A DNA stretch of 64,000 nt. Source: Limnoperna fortunei. Its lineage: Eukaryota > Mollusca > Bivalvia > Mytilida > Modiolidae. The stretch lies in contig OX104117.1 of NCBI GenBank assembly GCA_944474755.1, positions 55,870,964 to 55,934,963 of the forward strand. The letters are read 5' to 3'. The notes beneath the pieces were generated by a model. It made no database searches, was not told where the DNA came from, and saw only the letters and a list, made by a program, of their open reading frames with translations. Shown here piece by piece: positions 14,251-27,180 of this stretch (position 1 is the stretch's first letter; each line of letters opens with the position of its first letter). Both the position numbers and the translations under genes were made by a program.

Positions 14251-16260
14251 GAAAATTAACTTACGATGTGACCCCCTTCATTAAATGTCTTTTATTAAAA
14301 GACAAAGTAAACATATTGCTTACAAAAAGGTACAGTTCGCTGCGCACTGTTCTTAAGGCTTGACCAAACGACCTGCTTAGAATGTCGGTAGGTAGCGGTA
14401 GATGACGTTGTCATGTCATAATAAGAAAAGCTTGACCGCAAATCACAGTAGCTCGTAACGTTTGGGGAGTATTTTTCACGATAAAAGACACCTTTTTCAG
14501 ATTTCGAACGAGAGTAAGAGCAAGTAGCTAGTACATAGGATTAAAGGTTTTGTTCCCACCCAACTAACCATACTTCTACAATAACAGTCAAAATTGTGTT
14601 CCCGTTTCCCACTGTTGATCTTGTTCTAGTCCTGAATCCAGCTATACTATACATGTACGCATGACGCAAATCCATTGAGAAAATTAATAAAATCTCAAAT
14701 TTAGACTTCGCCCCAATGATCCAACCTTTCGCTTCAGACTCCATTCCAGACGTTTTTGTATGACAATAAACTACTTGAAGACTATATGTTCCTACTTATA
14801 CTTCTAATGCATGCTTTCGACGTATAGATTACAAATGTCACACAGAAGGACTCACTCAGTTAACGTAAATTACACTTGATTATTAGTCTATAAAATTGTC
14901 AATGTCATAAGCATTAATATTAATCATATACTTTAATCGTGCTTCCTAGACATGCAACATTGCTTGAAACGCAACTTCCACTGCTTGCTAACAATACACA
15001 TCCCTGAAATGACACATGAAGGTGTAACAATGCTCATTTTGAACTAAATATAGACCGATTAACTATTGTTATGGCAATTATAGAGTACATGTACTATAGT
15101 TAAATTACATATAATAGGTAGAACATTAAAAGTATCATACAAAAATGAAACATACCCCCAACATTCTATATATTCAACAATAAAAAGTGCATTGCTGGAA
15201 AATAATGAAGCTGCCCATATTTAATTAGATTTAATTGATCACATGTTAATAATTCGCATTTATTTCATTCTGATGTACAGGCTATAAATGTTTAAAATAT
15301 TATATACATATTGCATAGAAATCATTTTGTACATGTATGCACTGTATCTACTTCTAATGACACTTCATGTTGACCGTTGGTTATCTTCGTTCACACAGAT
15401 TAAAGACGTTACCGCGTGCTAAATAACTGTTTGATGACCTTGAGGTTGCACACTTATCAAAGATCATGTATGTTTTTATCATTCTTGATATGTTTTGAAT
15501 GATGTCAATGACCTACTTTCTTTACAGTTGATATCTGTACAATAAAATAACCAGGAATACTTCCTTTAGTCGTAAGTCACACATTGGTTACAACACCAAA
15601 GCAACGGAGGAATGAAAGAGTCCTCAAATACATAACACTACATGCTGCCTCTTATTGTTGATTATCTTTACAGATACAAATTTCTATGTAGGAAAACTTT
15701 TCTTAAAATATATTTGTACTGATATTGGTTTGTATGTTAAATATTGAACCCTTACTCGAAAAAATTGATTCGGGTGAATAAAAGCTGTCAAAACTATTTC
15801 ATATTGCAGGCACTGCAAATTTCAACATTGGAAATAACAATTGCGTGCGCTGAATACTTTAAAACCTTTTAACTATACATGTTTATAGCACACAGACTTT
15901 ATTAAAGGCATCAACTGTATAGCCAGGCCCACAAACTTATAATTACAAACATCATCAATTGCTGTCAGACTATATCATTTACAATTACCATGATTCGCGT
16001 CCTTGCACAGCCTATTCATATCTTAGTAACTTTATTTACCCGTTCAATGTGCAATTAAGTGTACACTAAACTGTTACGTTTCGTTTTTTTTTCATATACC
16101 TCTCATTCGGGATACCATATGCCTAACATTTAAAAACTGATTCCTTATATAGTTAACAGCAAACAAATCTGATTACATAACCCCAAGAAGAAGCAGAATA
16201 TGTGAAACATAGAGAAAACGATTCCTAAACTTAAACTGATAAGGTTCCTAGTGCATGACT
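14251..16260. other. Intergenic DNA, nothing recognised
   Basis: About 2 kb without a repeat shared elsewhere in the window and without a credible exon. Confidence 0.5.
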
Positions 16261-16261
16261 C

Positions 16262-16575
16262 ACATAGCTGCCTAGCGCTTTGCCAGGTAACGGAAGGTTT
16301 CAGGTTGCTAGTATGTAAAGACTTACCATGGGACTATACTGGTTAATGTGTTTGGAGAGTGCATGCTCCTTCCACAAAAAAATTGTCTTATGTATACATG
16401 GTGAAAAATAATTTGCTCATTGTAGACGCTACAAAGGGTAAAACGCCGTCCCTACACAAACTCTATACTGTTTCATTGGCAATTAGAATGTTGTTGCCTT
16501 CGGTCCCCTTTTCCTTTGATTTATGGTTTATTTGTTTCTCTTCCTGAATTTAGCTGAAATATTGCTCGCTGATAG
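16262..16575 (+). repeat. SINE family C, diverged copy
   Basis: It has the family C order: ccaggtaacg-ggaaggtttc, ggttaatgtgtttggagagt, gctccttcca, and finally the tail ctgaatttagctgaaatatt followed by gctcgctga. Better copies are at 52800-53160 and 61990-62345. Confidence 0.6.
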
Positions 16576-17027
16576 GTAAGTAACCAATTCGGCAATAAAC
16601 GAAACAGAACGGAGAAATTAATTCATTTACGGCATTTCTAAACAGCACGGATAAAATGATTATCAAGTACGTGTAGATTCCACAACGGCGTTGTCTGCAA
16701 AACTGCTCGAAGATCTCTCTGTTACAGTTGGGTCGATGTGACAATACCTGTTCTATGTCTTCGGCGTTTTGGCTGTACTCCATGCAACCCTGTTGTTATC
16801 GGACATTTGCCATCTTTCTTCACTTCATGTTTCTATTTGCTACATCCTTGAATCGTAGTCTCTGTCTGGCTAGTCCGAGAATCCTCTGCCATCCAATGCT
16901 TTTTTGCGTAGGACGTCATAGAGCTCTCAATAAGCAAATCAGCGGATTTTGCGACACGAGTCTGAGTCGGCAAATTTCTTTTTTGTCCAGATGTTAAAAA
17001 CATTTTCGTCCAGTTAAACTTTTATCA

Positions 17028-17262
17028 TTCGCTTCTTAAGATTTTTCTCTGTGAATATAATAATCATACCTTCAATAAAGCTGATTAAGCACTGGATTTA
17101 AGTCACATTGTTGTCACGTGACTTTTTGTTCAAACTGAAAGCGAAATGTCCGAATGTAAGGGTATCGATGGAAATGAGCTTAGAAATGGACTTAAATCGT
17201 CTTGATTGAAGGTATGATGATTATATTCATTGAGAAATATATCTAAAGAAGCGAATTATATA
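17028..17262. repeat. Foldback element, arms about 75 bp
   Basis: Left arm 17029-17107 (attcgcttcttaagattttt, then gaatataataatcatacctt and a ttaagtc end) is mirrored by 17188-17262 (gacttaaatcgtc, gaaggtatgatgattatatt, aagaagcgaatt). The centre (17108-17187) carries a CACGTGAC palindrome. No coding capacity; MITE-like. Confidence 0.75.
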
Positions 17263-17439
17263 TAGTTTTCTAGACTCGTTTTTTTTTACTTTTGTCCTTT
17301 TAACTGGCTTTATTTTTCAACTATGACCATAAATAATGACTAGGAATTCCAGTTGAAAACCGAAAAAGGAAAATGGACCCCCTACTAGGGCTCTGTCCTG
17401 GACCTGATGGGGGTCTTCAGCGGCTCCTAGAACCCTCGC

Positions 17440-17482
17440 CGAACTTTTTCGCCCCCCCCCCCCCTTTACACAAATTCCTGGA
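17440..17482. repeat. C-run plus GGATCC-type element terminus
   Basis: A C-run is followed by attcctggatccgcccctgg, the same terminus as at 12040-12057 and 59672-59690. The matching left end was not located. Confidence 0.4.
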
Positions 17483-17484
17483 TC

Positions 17485-17650
17485 CGCCCCTGGGTTCGGG
17501 TAATGGATTGAGCAGCTTCACAGACTAGTATAGGCACACGGTTTTCTTTGTGTTGATCTTTAGTTTAAAATTGGCAGCAGCTTTAGCAAACCGATCAACA
17601 AGTAACTGCACACATTGCATTGTATGGCTGACAGCACGAACGTGTAATGG
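17485..17650 (-). pseudogene. Non-LTR retrotransposon reverse-transcriptase fragment
   Basis: The minus-strand translation contains a stretch ending LLVDRFAKAAANFKLKINTK followed by KTVCLY. This matches the region just after the catalytic FADD box of many animal LINE reverse transcriptases (pattern: D-R-F-x-K-A-A-x-x-F-x-L-K-I-N-x-K-K-T). A stop codon follows CLY where related proteins continue, and the part coding for the catalytic box is absent. It is a dead fragment, truncated at both ends and next to a GGATCC-ended element. Confidence 0.7.
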
Positions 17651-17709
17651 TTGAACATAACAATAAACAGTGTGTACCATTAAAGTGTTGAAAAGGTACA
17701 TTTTCACGA

Positions 17710-20045
17710 TATGACGAGGGGAAAATAATACATAAAGTATAAAAAGCTGTCACATTCCAGTGTTAAAACGTTTTTACGATTGTGTAGGAAATATTTTTAA
17801 CAAGGACGTTTTCATGATTTGTAACCACCAAAGCTCTACTACTTAATTTGTTTTTTAAATGTACAAAAAATAGTTCCCCTTGTCAAAAGTGAGATTGATC
17901 TTTTTTTATTACCAAAGAGGAAATGTTATAAAATAGAAACAACAGAAAATTTCTGCATTTAATACAACCATCTACAAAGTAGTAAATTCGACCATCTACA
18001 AAGTAGGAAAATGTCTACAAGAATTATAATCATCAATACAAAAAGATACTGACACAATTTGTGAAGTTTACAAATAAAATATATTAAAAAAAAGGTAGAA
18101 CGTCATGTGTTTATGGTAAACTTATTTCTCTGTGGCTTTTTACATCTTTATTTTCCGAGACGCAATCAAGCAACCATAATCAAAGTGTTAATTTACGATT
18201 CTATGGCTTACAGAACACGTACACAACAACGCTTTAAACATACAACAAATAAATAAACAACACGAACCTCTCTAAACAAAGGAGATACATCTGTTGCTTC
18301 AAAAGGCCTCTAGTGACGCATGTTGGCTTACTCTTGGTCAAAATCGGCTCTGTGGTCACAAGAGTAAAGAACAGTAAGTTACAGAAGGAACATATGTCTG
18401 CATCAGTGTGATTTGATTATAATCGACCAAAAAATAAAGTTTGGAGGAACAACTAATGAATGAAGACTATACTATTCGGAGAGTTGTTTTCGCCATTAGA
18501 ATGAAAGAAGCAATTCTGGTCATTTTGGCGACTGTGCCGTTATTTTGCCATTAAAATCGATGGCAAAGGCCTCATTTGATAGGTTTCATTATCTTCCATC
18601 CAAATTACGTTTATCACTTTGAATTACTTGCCGACGAGAACTACTCCGTGACCAGTATAGTAACTGTTTAAGATATGTTTTTCTTTTGAAAGTGTGTATT
18701 GTTCTTTCCGTTTTATTGCAGTTTTTGTTTGTTTTAAACACAGCCTTTACGTGTTCTTCAATAACACATGAAATTAACTTCTTCTTTTCTGTACTACTAA
18801 TATTCCTTGTTTTCTTTGCCAAATATAAAACTGGCTTCTGATTTAAAAATAACACATTGTTTCGCGAGTAAATAATCGCCGTTGTAAATAGACATCTGTT
18901 TCCCTTAAGTTTGTATTGTAATGGTAATATAAAGGTTTCTTTGTTGGCAATGAACTTATACGGTCAAAGAAATTGTTTACTGCGATGTTCTAAAAGAAAA
19001 ACCAGGAAGTTTACTTATCTATACGTACATGTATATCTACATGTATTATTACAGTTCAAGTTATGTAATATTAAGTTAATACACACATCATGTTATTAAA
19101 GTTTCGTTTTGAAGATAATCATGTACGTACTTGTTTGTGTTTCCATCTCATCTTTGGGTAGAAACTCAAATTAGGGAAACTGTCAACATTCTTAAACATT
19201 AGGAGCTCACTTGTATGGGTTAAAAAGAGTATTTGTTTAATCCTTTTTTGACACAAAAGAAGAAAACTGTCAACATCTTTAACCTATAGGGGAGAATAAG
19301 AGTACTATAATTTAGCCCTCTTCGAGAAAAAAGACAAACCTCAGAAACTAGCTGTGACCATTCTCAAATGTAACTGGGCTTTTAAGAAAAATGTTGTACT
19401 CATAAAAGATATGTCAACACAGCTCTGTGTGCAATGTTTGCAAAAAGATTCAGTTTAGCCTTAGAGAGAAAATCCTAACTATGAAATCTTCAACCTGAAA
19501 GAGGTAGATAGGTGTCTGTTTAGTTAGTTTCAAAGTTATTTTATATACTTTACTGACTATAGCACATTCATAATTTATGGTTTAAATCTATTTAATTAAT
19601 AGAAAACAGTTGTCACCCCTTTCCCGCCATATTCTCAAACCGAATTAAATATGTGATAAATTGGTTTTCTTGATAGGTAATTTTCCAGGTAATGCCTTCA
19701 CTTTAAAAGTAAAGTAATGATCTTCACTTCTCCGAACTTCAACGGAAGAAGGGATACATTTTACACCATTAAAAATACACAGCATGGGGACTTTTAATAA
19801 TCAAAAATAAATATTAAATATCATTTAATAAATGTTCTGTTATGTGTTTTGGAAGAACGCAAGGGTAGTATTATTTCTTTCACAAGAAGGATGTATCGTC
19901 CACGTACTATGTGTAACACGACAATGTTTAAAATGTTGTCTTATGATTGTTTACAATGTGACTTATTCAATTATTCTATCCTGCCTATGAATAAAACACG
20001 AAATTTGTTGTATCTCGTCTTCATTCGACTTGTATCCAGTCACCA
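17710..20045. other. Intergenic DNA, nothing recognised
   Basis: No family repeat, foldback or exon was recognised in this stretch. Confidence 0.5.
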
Positions 20046-20049
20046 CTTT

Positions 20050-20252
20050 CTTTGTTTGAATGGTGTTTAACGTCACTTGCTGCAATATTTTAGCTATATA
20101 GTGGCGATAGGAATCCGGAGTACCGAAAGAAACCCCTTGATCTATAAAAACTCGAGCACACGCTGCCGCAGTAATACTCGATCCCGTAATCTCGCTGCTG
20201 ACAGGCACGTGATCAATTATATATGACTAACTACTTTAACCAGTCGGCCACC
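20050..20252 (-). repeat. SINE family A copy
   Basis: Reversed tail (tttgtttgaatggtgtttaa), body (gtggcgataggaatccggag) and eroded tRNA-like head ending cagtcggccacc. B box still visible as gatcccgtaatctcg. Confidence 0.75.
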
Positions 20253-20344
20253 AATGTTTATTTTTGTTTATTAATATATTTTATTCCACATCAGTAAAAT
20301 TATGTTTGTTTCAATTGAATAAAACAAGGTCAGCTGGTATTAAT

Positions 20345-20428
20345 TAATTTGCAGTAATTTGACATGAGGCATTATCACGCTCACGGGTGTTATCACGTCG
20401 TGGTAATGCCTCTCCAGTAACAAGCAAC
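20345..20428. repeat. Short palindrome
   Basis: The phrase gaggcattatcacg is followed by its near reverse complement cgtggtaatgcctc, with a short centre. It resembles the hairpins at 9071 and 20665. Confidence 0.5.
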
Positions 20429-20664
20429 ATAAAACTGTTTATTTTAAATAAATCAAAAAATATATGTACATGTACAACCCAAATGAGGAAAAAATGTGAT
20501 AAAGTTTAGAAAACTAACTAAAATTATATTATTAACTAACTATAGCCTAAAATTGCCAAACAATGATATATCATGAGGCCAAACAATCAAATTATACAGC
20601 AAGCAGCTACAAATATATAATACAGTCTTTAACACATGGTTTCCTGATTCTTCAATAAAATAAA

Positions 20665-20855
20665 TATAATAGTTGCTTATATAGATGGCGTTGTCATTAT
20701 ACTTAACAACACTCAGGACAGTGGTATTGCCTTTAACATTGATAATGCACTCGCCTTTGGCTCGGGCATTATCAATGTTTCAGGCAATACCACTCTCCCG
20801 TGTGCAGTCAAGATATCATGACAATGCCCTCTATATAAGCAACTATTGTATAATT
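20665..20855. repeat. Foldback element, nested arms
   Basis: Outer arms caatag-type (atagttgcttatatag near 20672) and ctatataagcaactattg near 20832, middle arms gttgtcat/atgacaat, and inner arms agtggtattgcctttaacat/atgtttcaggcaataccact. The whole 190 bp can fold into one long hairpin. No coding capacity. Confidence 0.75.
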
Positions 20856-20859
20856 ATTG

Positions 20860-22825
20860 CCTGAATGACGTCATTGTTTTCTTACGAAATAATGTCTAAA
20901 ATGTATGGTTTGATGCATATAGTTGTTCAGACACCTTAACTGAATTTAAGTGTTAAATAAATACTCCGAGATCCAAGGTTTCAGTAATTGACAGTTGGAA
21001 GTCCTTATGCAACTGTATAGGTACATGTACCAAGTCAAAAGATAGGACGTACTTGATTCGATTCACTCTTGTTACACTGTTAACCGTGGTCGGGAGTATT
21101 TTGTTTAATGAAGTTCAATTTCAGACCATGGCCATGTTCTTCAAGATTGAGTATTATTTAGGGATGATTGTTTTTATGCTTGTGACTTGAATTCAGATGT
21201 CCACAAAATGCAGTTCTACCAATGTACAGGGAAAAAATTACAGGGTTAGTCCTAAACAGGGTATAAGCCCAGAACCATTATGGTACAACCGGTTTGACAT
21301 ACGTAGTATCAAGTAATTTAAGTCTAATAAATGAAAGCTGAATCTGTACACGCATGTAAAAAGTGTAACTTCAATGTGATATCATTATTGAGCCATTTAT
21401 GGATTAAACCATTGTCTTATTGTGTCTACTATTATTAATCTCATTCTTGAAGACGCGACATACTAAATAATATTAACAATTCCTTTAAAACACTATGTGG
21501 ATGTGTAATGAAGATAAAAACAGTGTTTATTGCGACCTTGATAGTACAGCTATTATGACTATTATATTACCACAACATAAAAGACATTTAAATACACATC
21601 TATATCTATTCATGATTCATGTACAGCATATTTTGTGGTACATGACCGATATTTGATATAGTTTGTATATTGTGTTTTTAATTAAATGACAAGAACATTT
21701 AGGTGGTCTTTCTTTCCTAAAAACTATACGGAAAAATAATATTCTAGTCTCACATGGTCAAAACATGCTAGTCAATCTTATACTTGTCGTTAAACATCAA
21801 AATGATATGTCAATGATTATGTCCACAGCTTGGTTTTTTAAAGTCGCTAAAAAATAAGAATAATATGTAAATAACAATCCTCAGTAGAGCAAGAAGTTCT
21901 TCCCGTTTGAGGCCGAACATAGTGACGACTGATAATACTTCCTTTAAAATAAACTCAGTAACCGAAAAATTTAGACGATCATACCATAGCTTTAATTAAA
22001 CTTTTTTGCCGTTTGACAAGGTATTAACCACAAAACATACTGAAATAACATGTCCCATATTTTTATGATATTTCATTGGCTGTTACGATTGGGGTCAGTG
22101 TCTTAGACAGCAAATACCAAACCACAAAATTATTGAAGATCGTAAATATAATAACAATCTATACAAGAAAAGCAGAACGCCTTCAATTGATTTGAATGAT
22201 ATTATTTGTATATGTTGAACATTAACAGTACGAAGGTTCCTTCGCAAAACTTATTTACTATTGTTCTGCAGTTCGGTTAGGCTCAACTTTATTATGCAAA
22301 TCTATATTGTGAAAACGCTCAAGAACGTCGATATTCATCTAATACAACAGAAAAAAATAATGTTAGAGTACAGATGTGTACAAAGTAAAATGTTAGAATG
22401 AACTATAAAATTAAAATTAAGATTTTACTATGTATGTACTACATATATTTTAATAAACTGCATATTTTGGTTATATTCTAAAACAAGCACATTTAAAATA
22501 GTTAACAAATTTATAGACAATTACATTTCTAAACTGAACATCAGACTATAGTCCGCATCCACTATTTAAGTTTTGCAATTGTACATTTTCGAATTCTTGA
22601 ATACATAAATAATCATTATATTCATTTTATATAAACAAATTTATCCCAATCTCGGAATGCTGATTATCAATACAAATTTTACTGTCATATAAACATCTAA
22701 ACAGAGTTTGTGACAAAACTATATAATTAAACAATATAAATGTAGAAATACACAATTAACATATAAAACATAGTATTTTACATGAACAATGTATGTATTG
22801 GCTTTGCAAGTATTTAATTAAGAGT
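20860..22825. other. Intergenic DNA, nothing recognised
   Basis: AT-rich, no structured element or exon identified. Confidence 0.5.
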
Positions 22826-22829
22826 CCCC

Positions 22830-23127
22830 CATCCTCAATGCTAATGATTGTTTTATATAGGAACTTATAACATTAACTTGCTTATAGCTTTTTGGATTTA
22901 GAAGTATTTTTAATTTTTTAATGTCACTATGTTGTTCGTATTGATCAGCATCTTCAAAAAATTCTTTGAGTAAAGTATTTCGCAAAGACTCATTTGTCTT
23001 GCAATGCAGCAGAAAGTGAATCTCATCCTCTACTACGTTGCAAACAACACATAGTCTTTGCTCTCTATGAATTTTTAAGTATCTACCCTTTTCTATGGCT
23101 AGATTATGGTGATTATCCTATTATGCC
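22830..23127 (-). pseudogene. LINE retrotransposon C-terminal fragment
   Basis: Read on the minus strand, the frame gives NLAIEKGRYLKIHREQRLCV, then a C-x2-C followed by VVEDEIHFLLHC and LRNTLL. This is the C-terminal cysteine/histidine segment (C-x2-C ... E-D-E-x-H-F-L-x-x-C) common downstream of the reverse transcriptase in molluscan LINE ORF2 proteins. Stop codons lie directly upstream, so only this tail survives. A + strand open frame covering the same bases is its shadow. Confidence 0.75.
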
Positions 23128-23194
23128 AATTAATTTTAGCTTCGATTTATTCTGCAAATTTAAGATGAAAACTAGGATTAGTATAGCTAGAAAT

Positions 23195-23345
23195 CATTTA
23201 GATGATATCCATCTCTGTGGGCCCTGGTCAAAGGTCATGGTTTACGACACATCGCCCACATACCTCAAAAGATAAACAAGTTATAGCCCGGACACGATTA
23301 GTTTCGGACGGACGGACTAGACTCATCACTATAGGCGTTCGGCAG
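23195..23345. repeat. Interspersed repeat D, copy 1
   Basis: The series gatgatatccatctctgtgg, cctggtcaaaggtca, ggacacgatta and gacggacggac-tag recurs in part at 33100-33320 in intron 4 of the first adaptor gene (atggtatccatctctgtggg; aggtcacgaaca; acagacggat-agacaggcag). Confidence 0.5.
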
Positions 23346-23349
23346 TAAG

Positions 23350-24030
23350 TGGCGGCTACCCTAAAGTATATTTATAGATTACAGGATGAGACGTTACTGG
23401 GTGCATATGACTATCACAAATTTTACTTTATGTTTAATGAAGTTTACAATTTAGCCTGCATTTACACATTGTTTATAAATCATAAACAAAAAATCGAGTT
23501 GTATACAAATCACGGCTTTTGAAATACACATACTTTTTACCGTGCAAAATTTTGTTGTTAACACTTGTTTTATTGTGATGTCAATGAGTTAATTTTATAG
23601 TTCGTTAGCCGTGTTCACCAGACCGCCCATCTTATTCCATTTAACAGGTGCTATGTTCATGCAATAATAAGGGTGTTCAATTTCAATTTTATCGCTATAA
23701 CTATAATTAAGTCTTTGATATTAAACATAACAGTAGCAACTATGATTTGTAAATCACTTAATGTGTTATGTCTTGATATTAAATAATATACAAAACCTTG
23801 GAAGGACACTGTATAAATTGTTCGGAATTTCAATATAACATACCAATCAAGTGACCCGTTCTCACGAAGTCACATCCGAGTTTTGACCCCAATGACCCGC
23901 GAGTGCCGAAGCACGAGTACCAATTCATTAAACATAGCACTAGGAAATTAACAAAGATCATTTTGCATTGTAATGAACAAATTTATTCATTTCAGAACAC
24001 TTTTTTTTAAATTTGATATGTTTCTTCTGA
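23350..24030. other. Intergenic DNA, nothing recognised
   Basis: No structure noted. Confidence 0.45.
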
Positions 24031-25844
24031 CGAAGTTTAATACCTAAATGCAATAAAAATGATGCATTGAAAACAATAGAAATTCCTCTCTCAGACCTGG
24101 TGGTCGAACACGATTTTTGTAAAGGAATGTATAATCGTAGCTTACCACGCACTGAAAGCATTAATAAACATTTTTTCGCTTTAAATACAAAAAACGGTTC
24201 CATGTTTTTGCTATTAGAAGCTTCTACTCTGATAAGAAGAACAAGAGATATCAATAAGCTTTCTCAGGTAAGTCTGTCTTTTAAAACATTTATTTAAAAA
24301 ATTGTTCGTTTGTCAGAATAACATTACAACGAACCAGCAAATATGTTTTTAGGAAATATACGAGGCATTGCTTAAGCATACTATAAATATTCTTTAGTCA
24401 AGATTTCTATATTTAAAAATAAAAATCAAAGAATATATTCGAATAAGTAATAGGCAGTAATAACATCAGTTATTGTGTAATATTTTCAAGTGCACTATCT
24501 GGGTTTTACGGACAGGTAAATACAAGACAAAGCGAAAGAAAACACTCAACGCCATCTTTAAATACATATTCATGTTTTTAAAAAATCTAAATTTAAATGT
24601 AATTTACCACTTGATTAAGTTTTATATGTATATTAAAGCTCTTTAAAGTGTTTTTTCAGGCGAAAATTTAATTTATGCATTGTATTTAATTCAGTATGTA
24701 AATAGTCACTAGGGAGCGCTTGGTGATCTACCATGTGTTAAGTTTGTTTAAATCACGGAAGTTTTTACTTATACGGGATATTAGTCGTACTAAATAATGC
24801 GCAACGATCTAGATTTTTTTCTAAACAAAAGCTACATGTAAACAGCTTCCGCTTCATCGTGACATGTTACCAGTCGTTGTCTCTTATTTGTTTTGCGTGA
24901 TTGTTTATTACCGTAAATAAAGCTGTCCACTATGAATGATAATGTTATAACATTAGAGTATCCGGATCTTAACTTTTTTAAAATCTACAATCGCGGTCAT
25001 TATCGTGCAAGTAACGGGGCACTATATTATCAACTATGGTCTGGGGTAAAGCTTTCTACATTATAACCTTCCTCCCTTATCCGCCACACGGAGACGTACT
25101 GAGCATGGGTCTTTTGGTCGAGCCCTGGAAACCGTCCTAGTAAAATTGTTAAACATTAAACAATCGATGCAGCAAAATATAAAGAATTTTTTTGCAATTT
25201 CAGCTGCTTTTTTCATTTGTAATATAACACACTTTTTGTTTGGTCAATACGCTTTACATGGAACTTTTATAAAGATATTGGCCTCGTCGGAGGTCAGTAT
25301 TGATCTCTCAAAAAAAGTTCATAATTGAATAATATATTTCAAAACGTATTTTAGAATTACGAATTAAACACATAACTGTTTTTTTTGCGCTTAAAATCCT
25401 TGAACTTTGGAGAATAAGTACAGCAACAGGTAATAAAGTGAGTAACGAAGCATACTTTGTGTGAATTGCCCGATGTATTAAACTTCAAAGAAAACATAAA
25501 TAATGAAGTTTTGTGTGTCACTTCCTGATATATATCAGTTGAAAATGGTGTCAACTACGAGCGAACAAAGATTATTAAAATTCCAAAAATATTACTTTGG
25601 TGACCATACATTAGAGTTAAATAATTGAATACTAAAATCACAATTTTCTAACAATAAATCTTCATGGTTCATTTTTTATCTTTTTGGAGGTTATTTAACT
25701 TAAAATAAATAAGGTTTGCAGTATATTAAGCATATATATTATACGTCCTACAGTTTATGATATTATTCTTTCAGAGACACCAGCCATTTACCAGAATGAG
25801 GTTTGGATATATAGATTGTCCGCTATGCCCAAGGTCCTACAAAA
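24031..25844 (+). CDS. Candidate two-exon fragment of an unrecognised gene
   Basis: A frame open from 24031 to 24267 ends in a near-consensus donor (CAG|GTAAGT) in phase 0. A second short frame, 25775-25844, has a good acceptor (attctttcag) also in phase 0 and a strong donor (AAA|GTAAGT) in phase 1. Joined, they read ...TRDINKLSQ then RHQPFTRMRF and GYIDCPLCPRSYK. The CPLC pair after R-F-G-Y faintly resembles the second half of a RING finger such as that of the MYCBP2/highwire E3 ligases, but the first half is missing and the match is too short to name. The true start is unknown: no in-frame ATG precedes 24127, and an alternative acceptor (attcctctctcag) ends at about 24101. No convincing third exon was found. 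It may be a gene relic or chance. Confidence 0.3.
25060..25112 (-). repeat. SINE family C, short 5' fragment
   Basis: On + it reads ttatccgccacacggagacg, the reverse complement of cgtctccgtgtggcggata, which is close to the start of the family C copy at 61990-62345. Confidence 0.4.
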
Positions 25845-26996
25845 GTAAGTTATATGTCATTTTAAGGTTTGAAACTGAATGCACAGTTTTGTCGTTTTGT
25901 GCTTCAATCTTCATGTAATTTCGGTGGCTTTATAAAAGGTCGAAAACATATTAGAGATCGAAGTAGAAGATGCTTTTGAAATAAAGTCAAAGCGAAAAAA
26001 GTACTATTTAAATTTAAAAAAAAAATATCTCTTTCTTTTGAGGCGATGAGTGTACAATGGGTAGGGTAGTTTGACTTCTATGAAGACGCATTTAATTATG
26101 CAATGACGAAGTATATAGTCTTTGTGGCAGTTACAATACGCCAAAGTTTCTATTTCGACTGACGGCAATGCTTTATTTAACTTTATATGACAACTAGAGA
26201 GTCCATACTATAGAACACCACGCCTTCCTTACGCTCACTTAAATGATGATACTTTCTTATTATGTGATGGTACTTCGTCTTTACATGATAATACTTTGTT
26301 ATTATACGATTTTACATTGTTATTTACCAAAAATATAGAATGGGCTTTCTCGACAATACTATGTTACCCTCGTTTATTAAAATCCCTGAAAGTTATTGAA
26401 AATGTTTTGCTCTCAAATTTTATGATGAAAGACCGTGGTTTTTCAGATATTTTTGATTTCAATATATTCTTTAGTTTGACATATAGAATTTGACATATGG
26501 AATACAAATTATATTCTGAAATTAAAAAAAATTGCATGTCTCTTATATAGTGTTGGGGTTGGGGGGGGGGGGGGGTACGGATAATTTCTGGTTTCTGGAA
26601 TAGCCCATTCTATACTTTTTCAGCAACCCTTATGTATTGTATATCTAAATGTTTGTGTACAACAATCCTCAATATTATCTTAATTTCATTGTTTTAAATA
26701 ATAAAATTGTAAAACCATAGACATTTATGCCACATGCATCACAGATGTACATGAATGCCGAACAGTTCAGCCCTAAGACAACTCTCGACGCGAGACAATG
26801 TAGCCCGCTATTTAGGAGGTTGGCCCGTAAAAAAGAACTCGGACGGCTAAAGGACAACTCGAACTGTATGATAACATTAATATTTTTTTATTTTTGATTT
26901 GTCAATGATATTTATTCCTTCAAAGGAAACTGGTTTATGCATTTAAATTGACGGAAAATCCGGTGGCATAATAAGTAGTTATTGAGGGAAAGGAGA
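25845..26996. other. Intergenic DNA with a poly-G run
   Basis: A G-run of about 16 bases lies at 26560-26575. No credible exon or repeat was otherwise recognised. Confidence 0.5.
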
Positions 26997-27180
26997 TGGT
27001 AGTATGAGGTTGTGAGAGAAGGTGAAAGTAGGAAAGAAAGAAAAGGAAAGGAAAGGACAGGGTAGTATGAGGTAGTAAGAGAAGGGGAAAGTAGAAAAGA
27101 AAGAAAAGGAACGGGAAAGGACAGGGTAGTACGAGGTAGTGAGGGAAGGCGAAAGTAAAAAAATAAAGAAAATGAAAGAA
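26997..27180. repeat. Purine-rich minisatellite, three units of 62-64 bp
   Basis: Units start at about 27000, 27062 and 27126 with gtagtatgaggtagtgagag and continue as GA-only sequence (aaagaaagaaaaggaa, ggaaaggacagg). One strand is almost pure purine. The Phe/Ser-rich frames on the complementary strand are artefacts. Confidence 0.85.

Noticed and set aside
22994..23275. Plus-strand open frame of 93 codons
   Set aside because: Shadow of the minus-strand LINE fragment plus an interspersed repeat.
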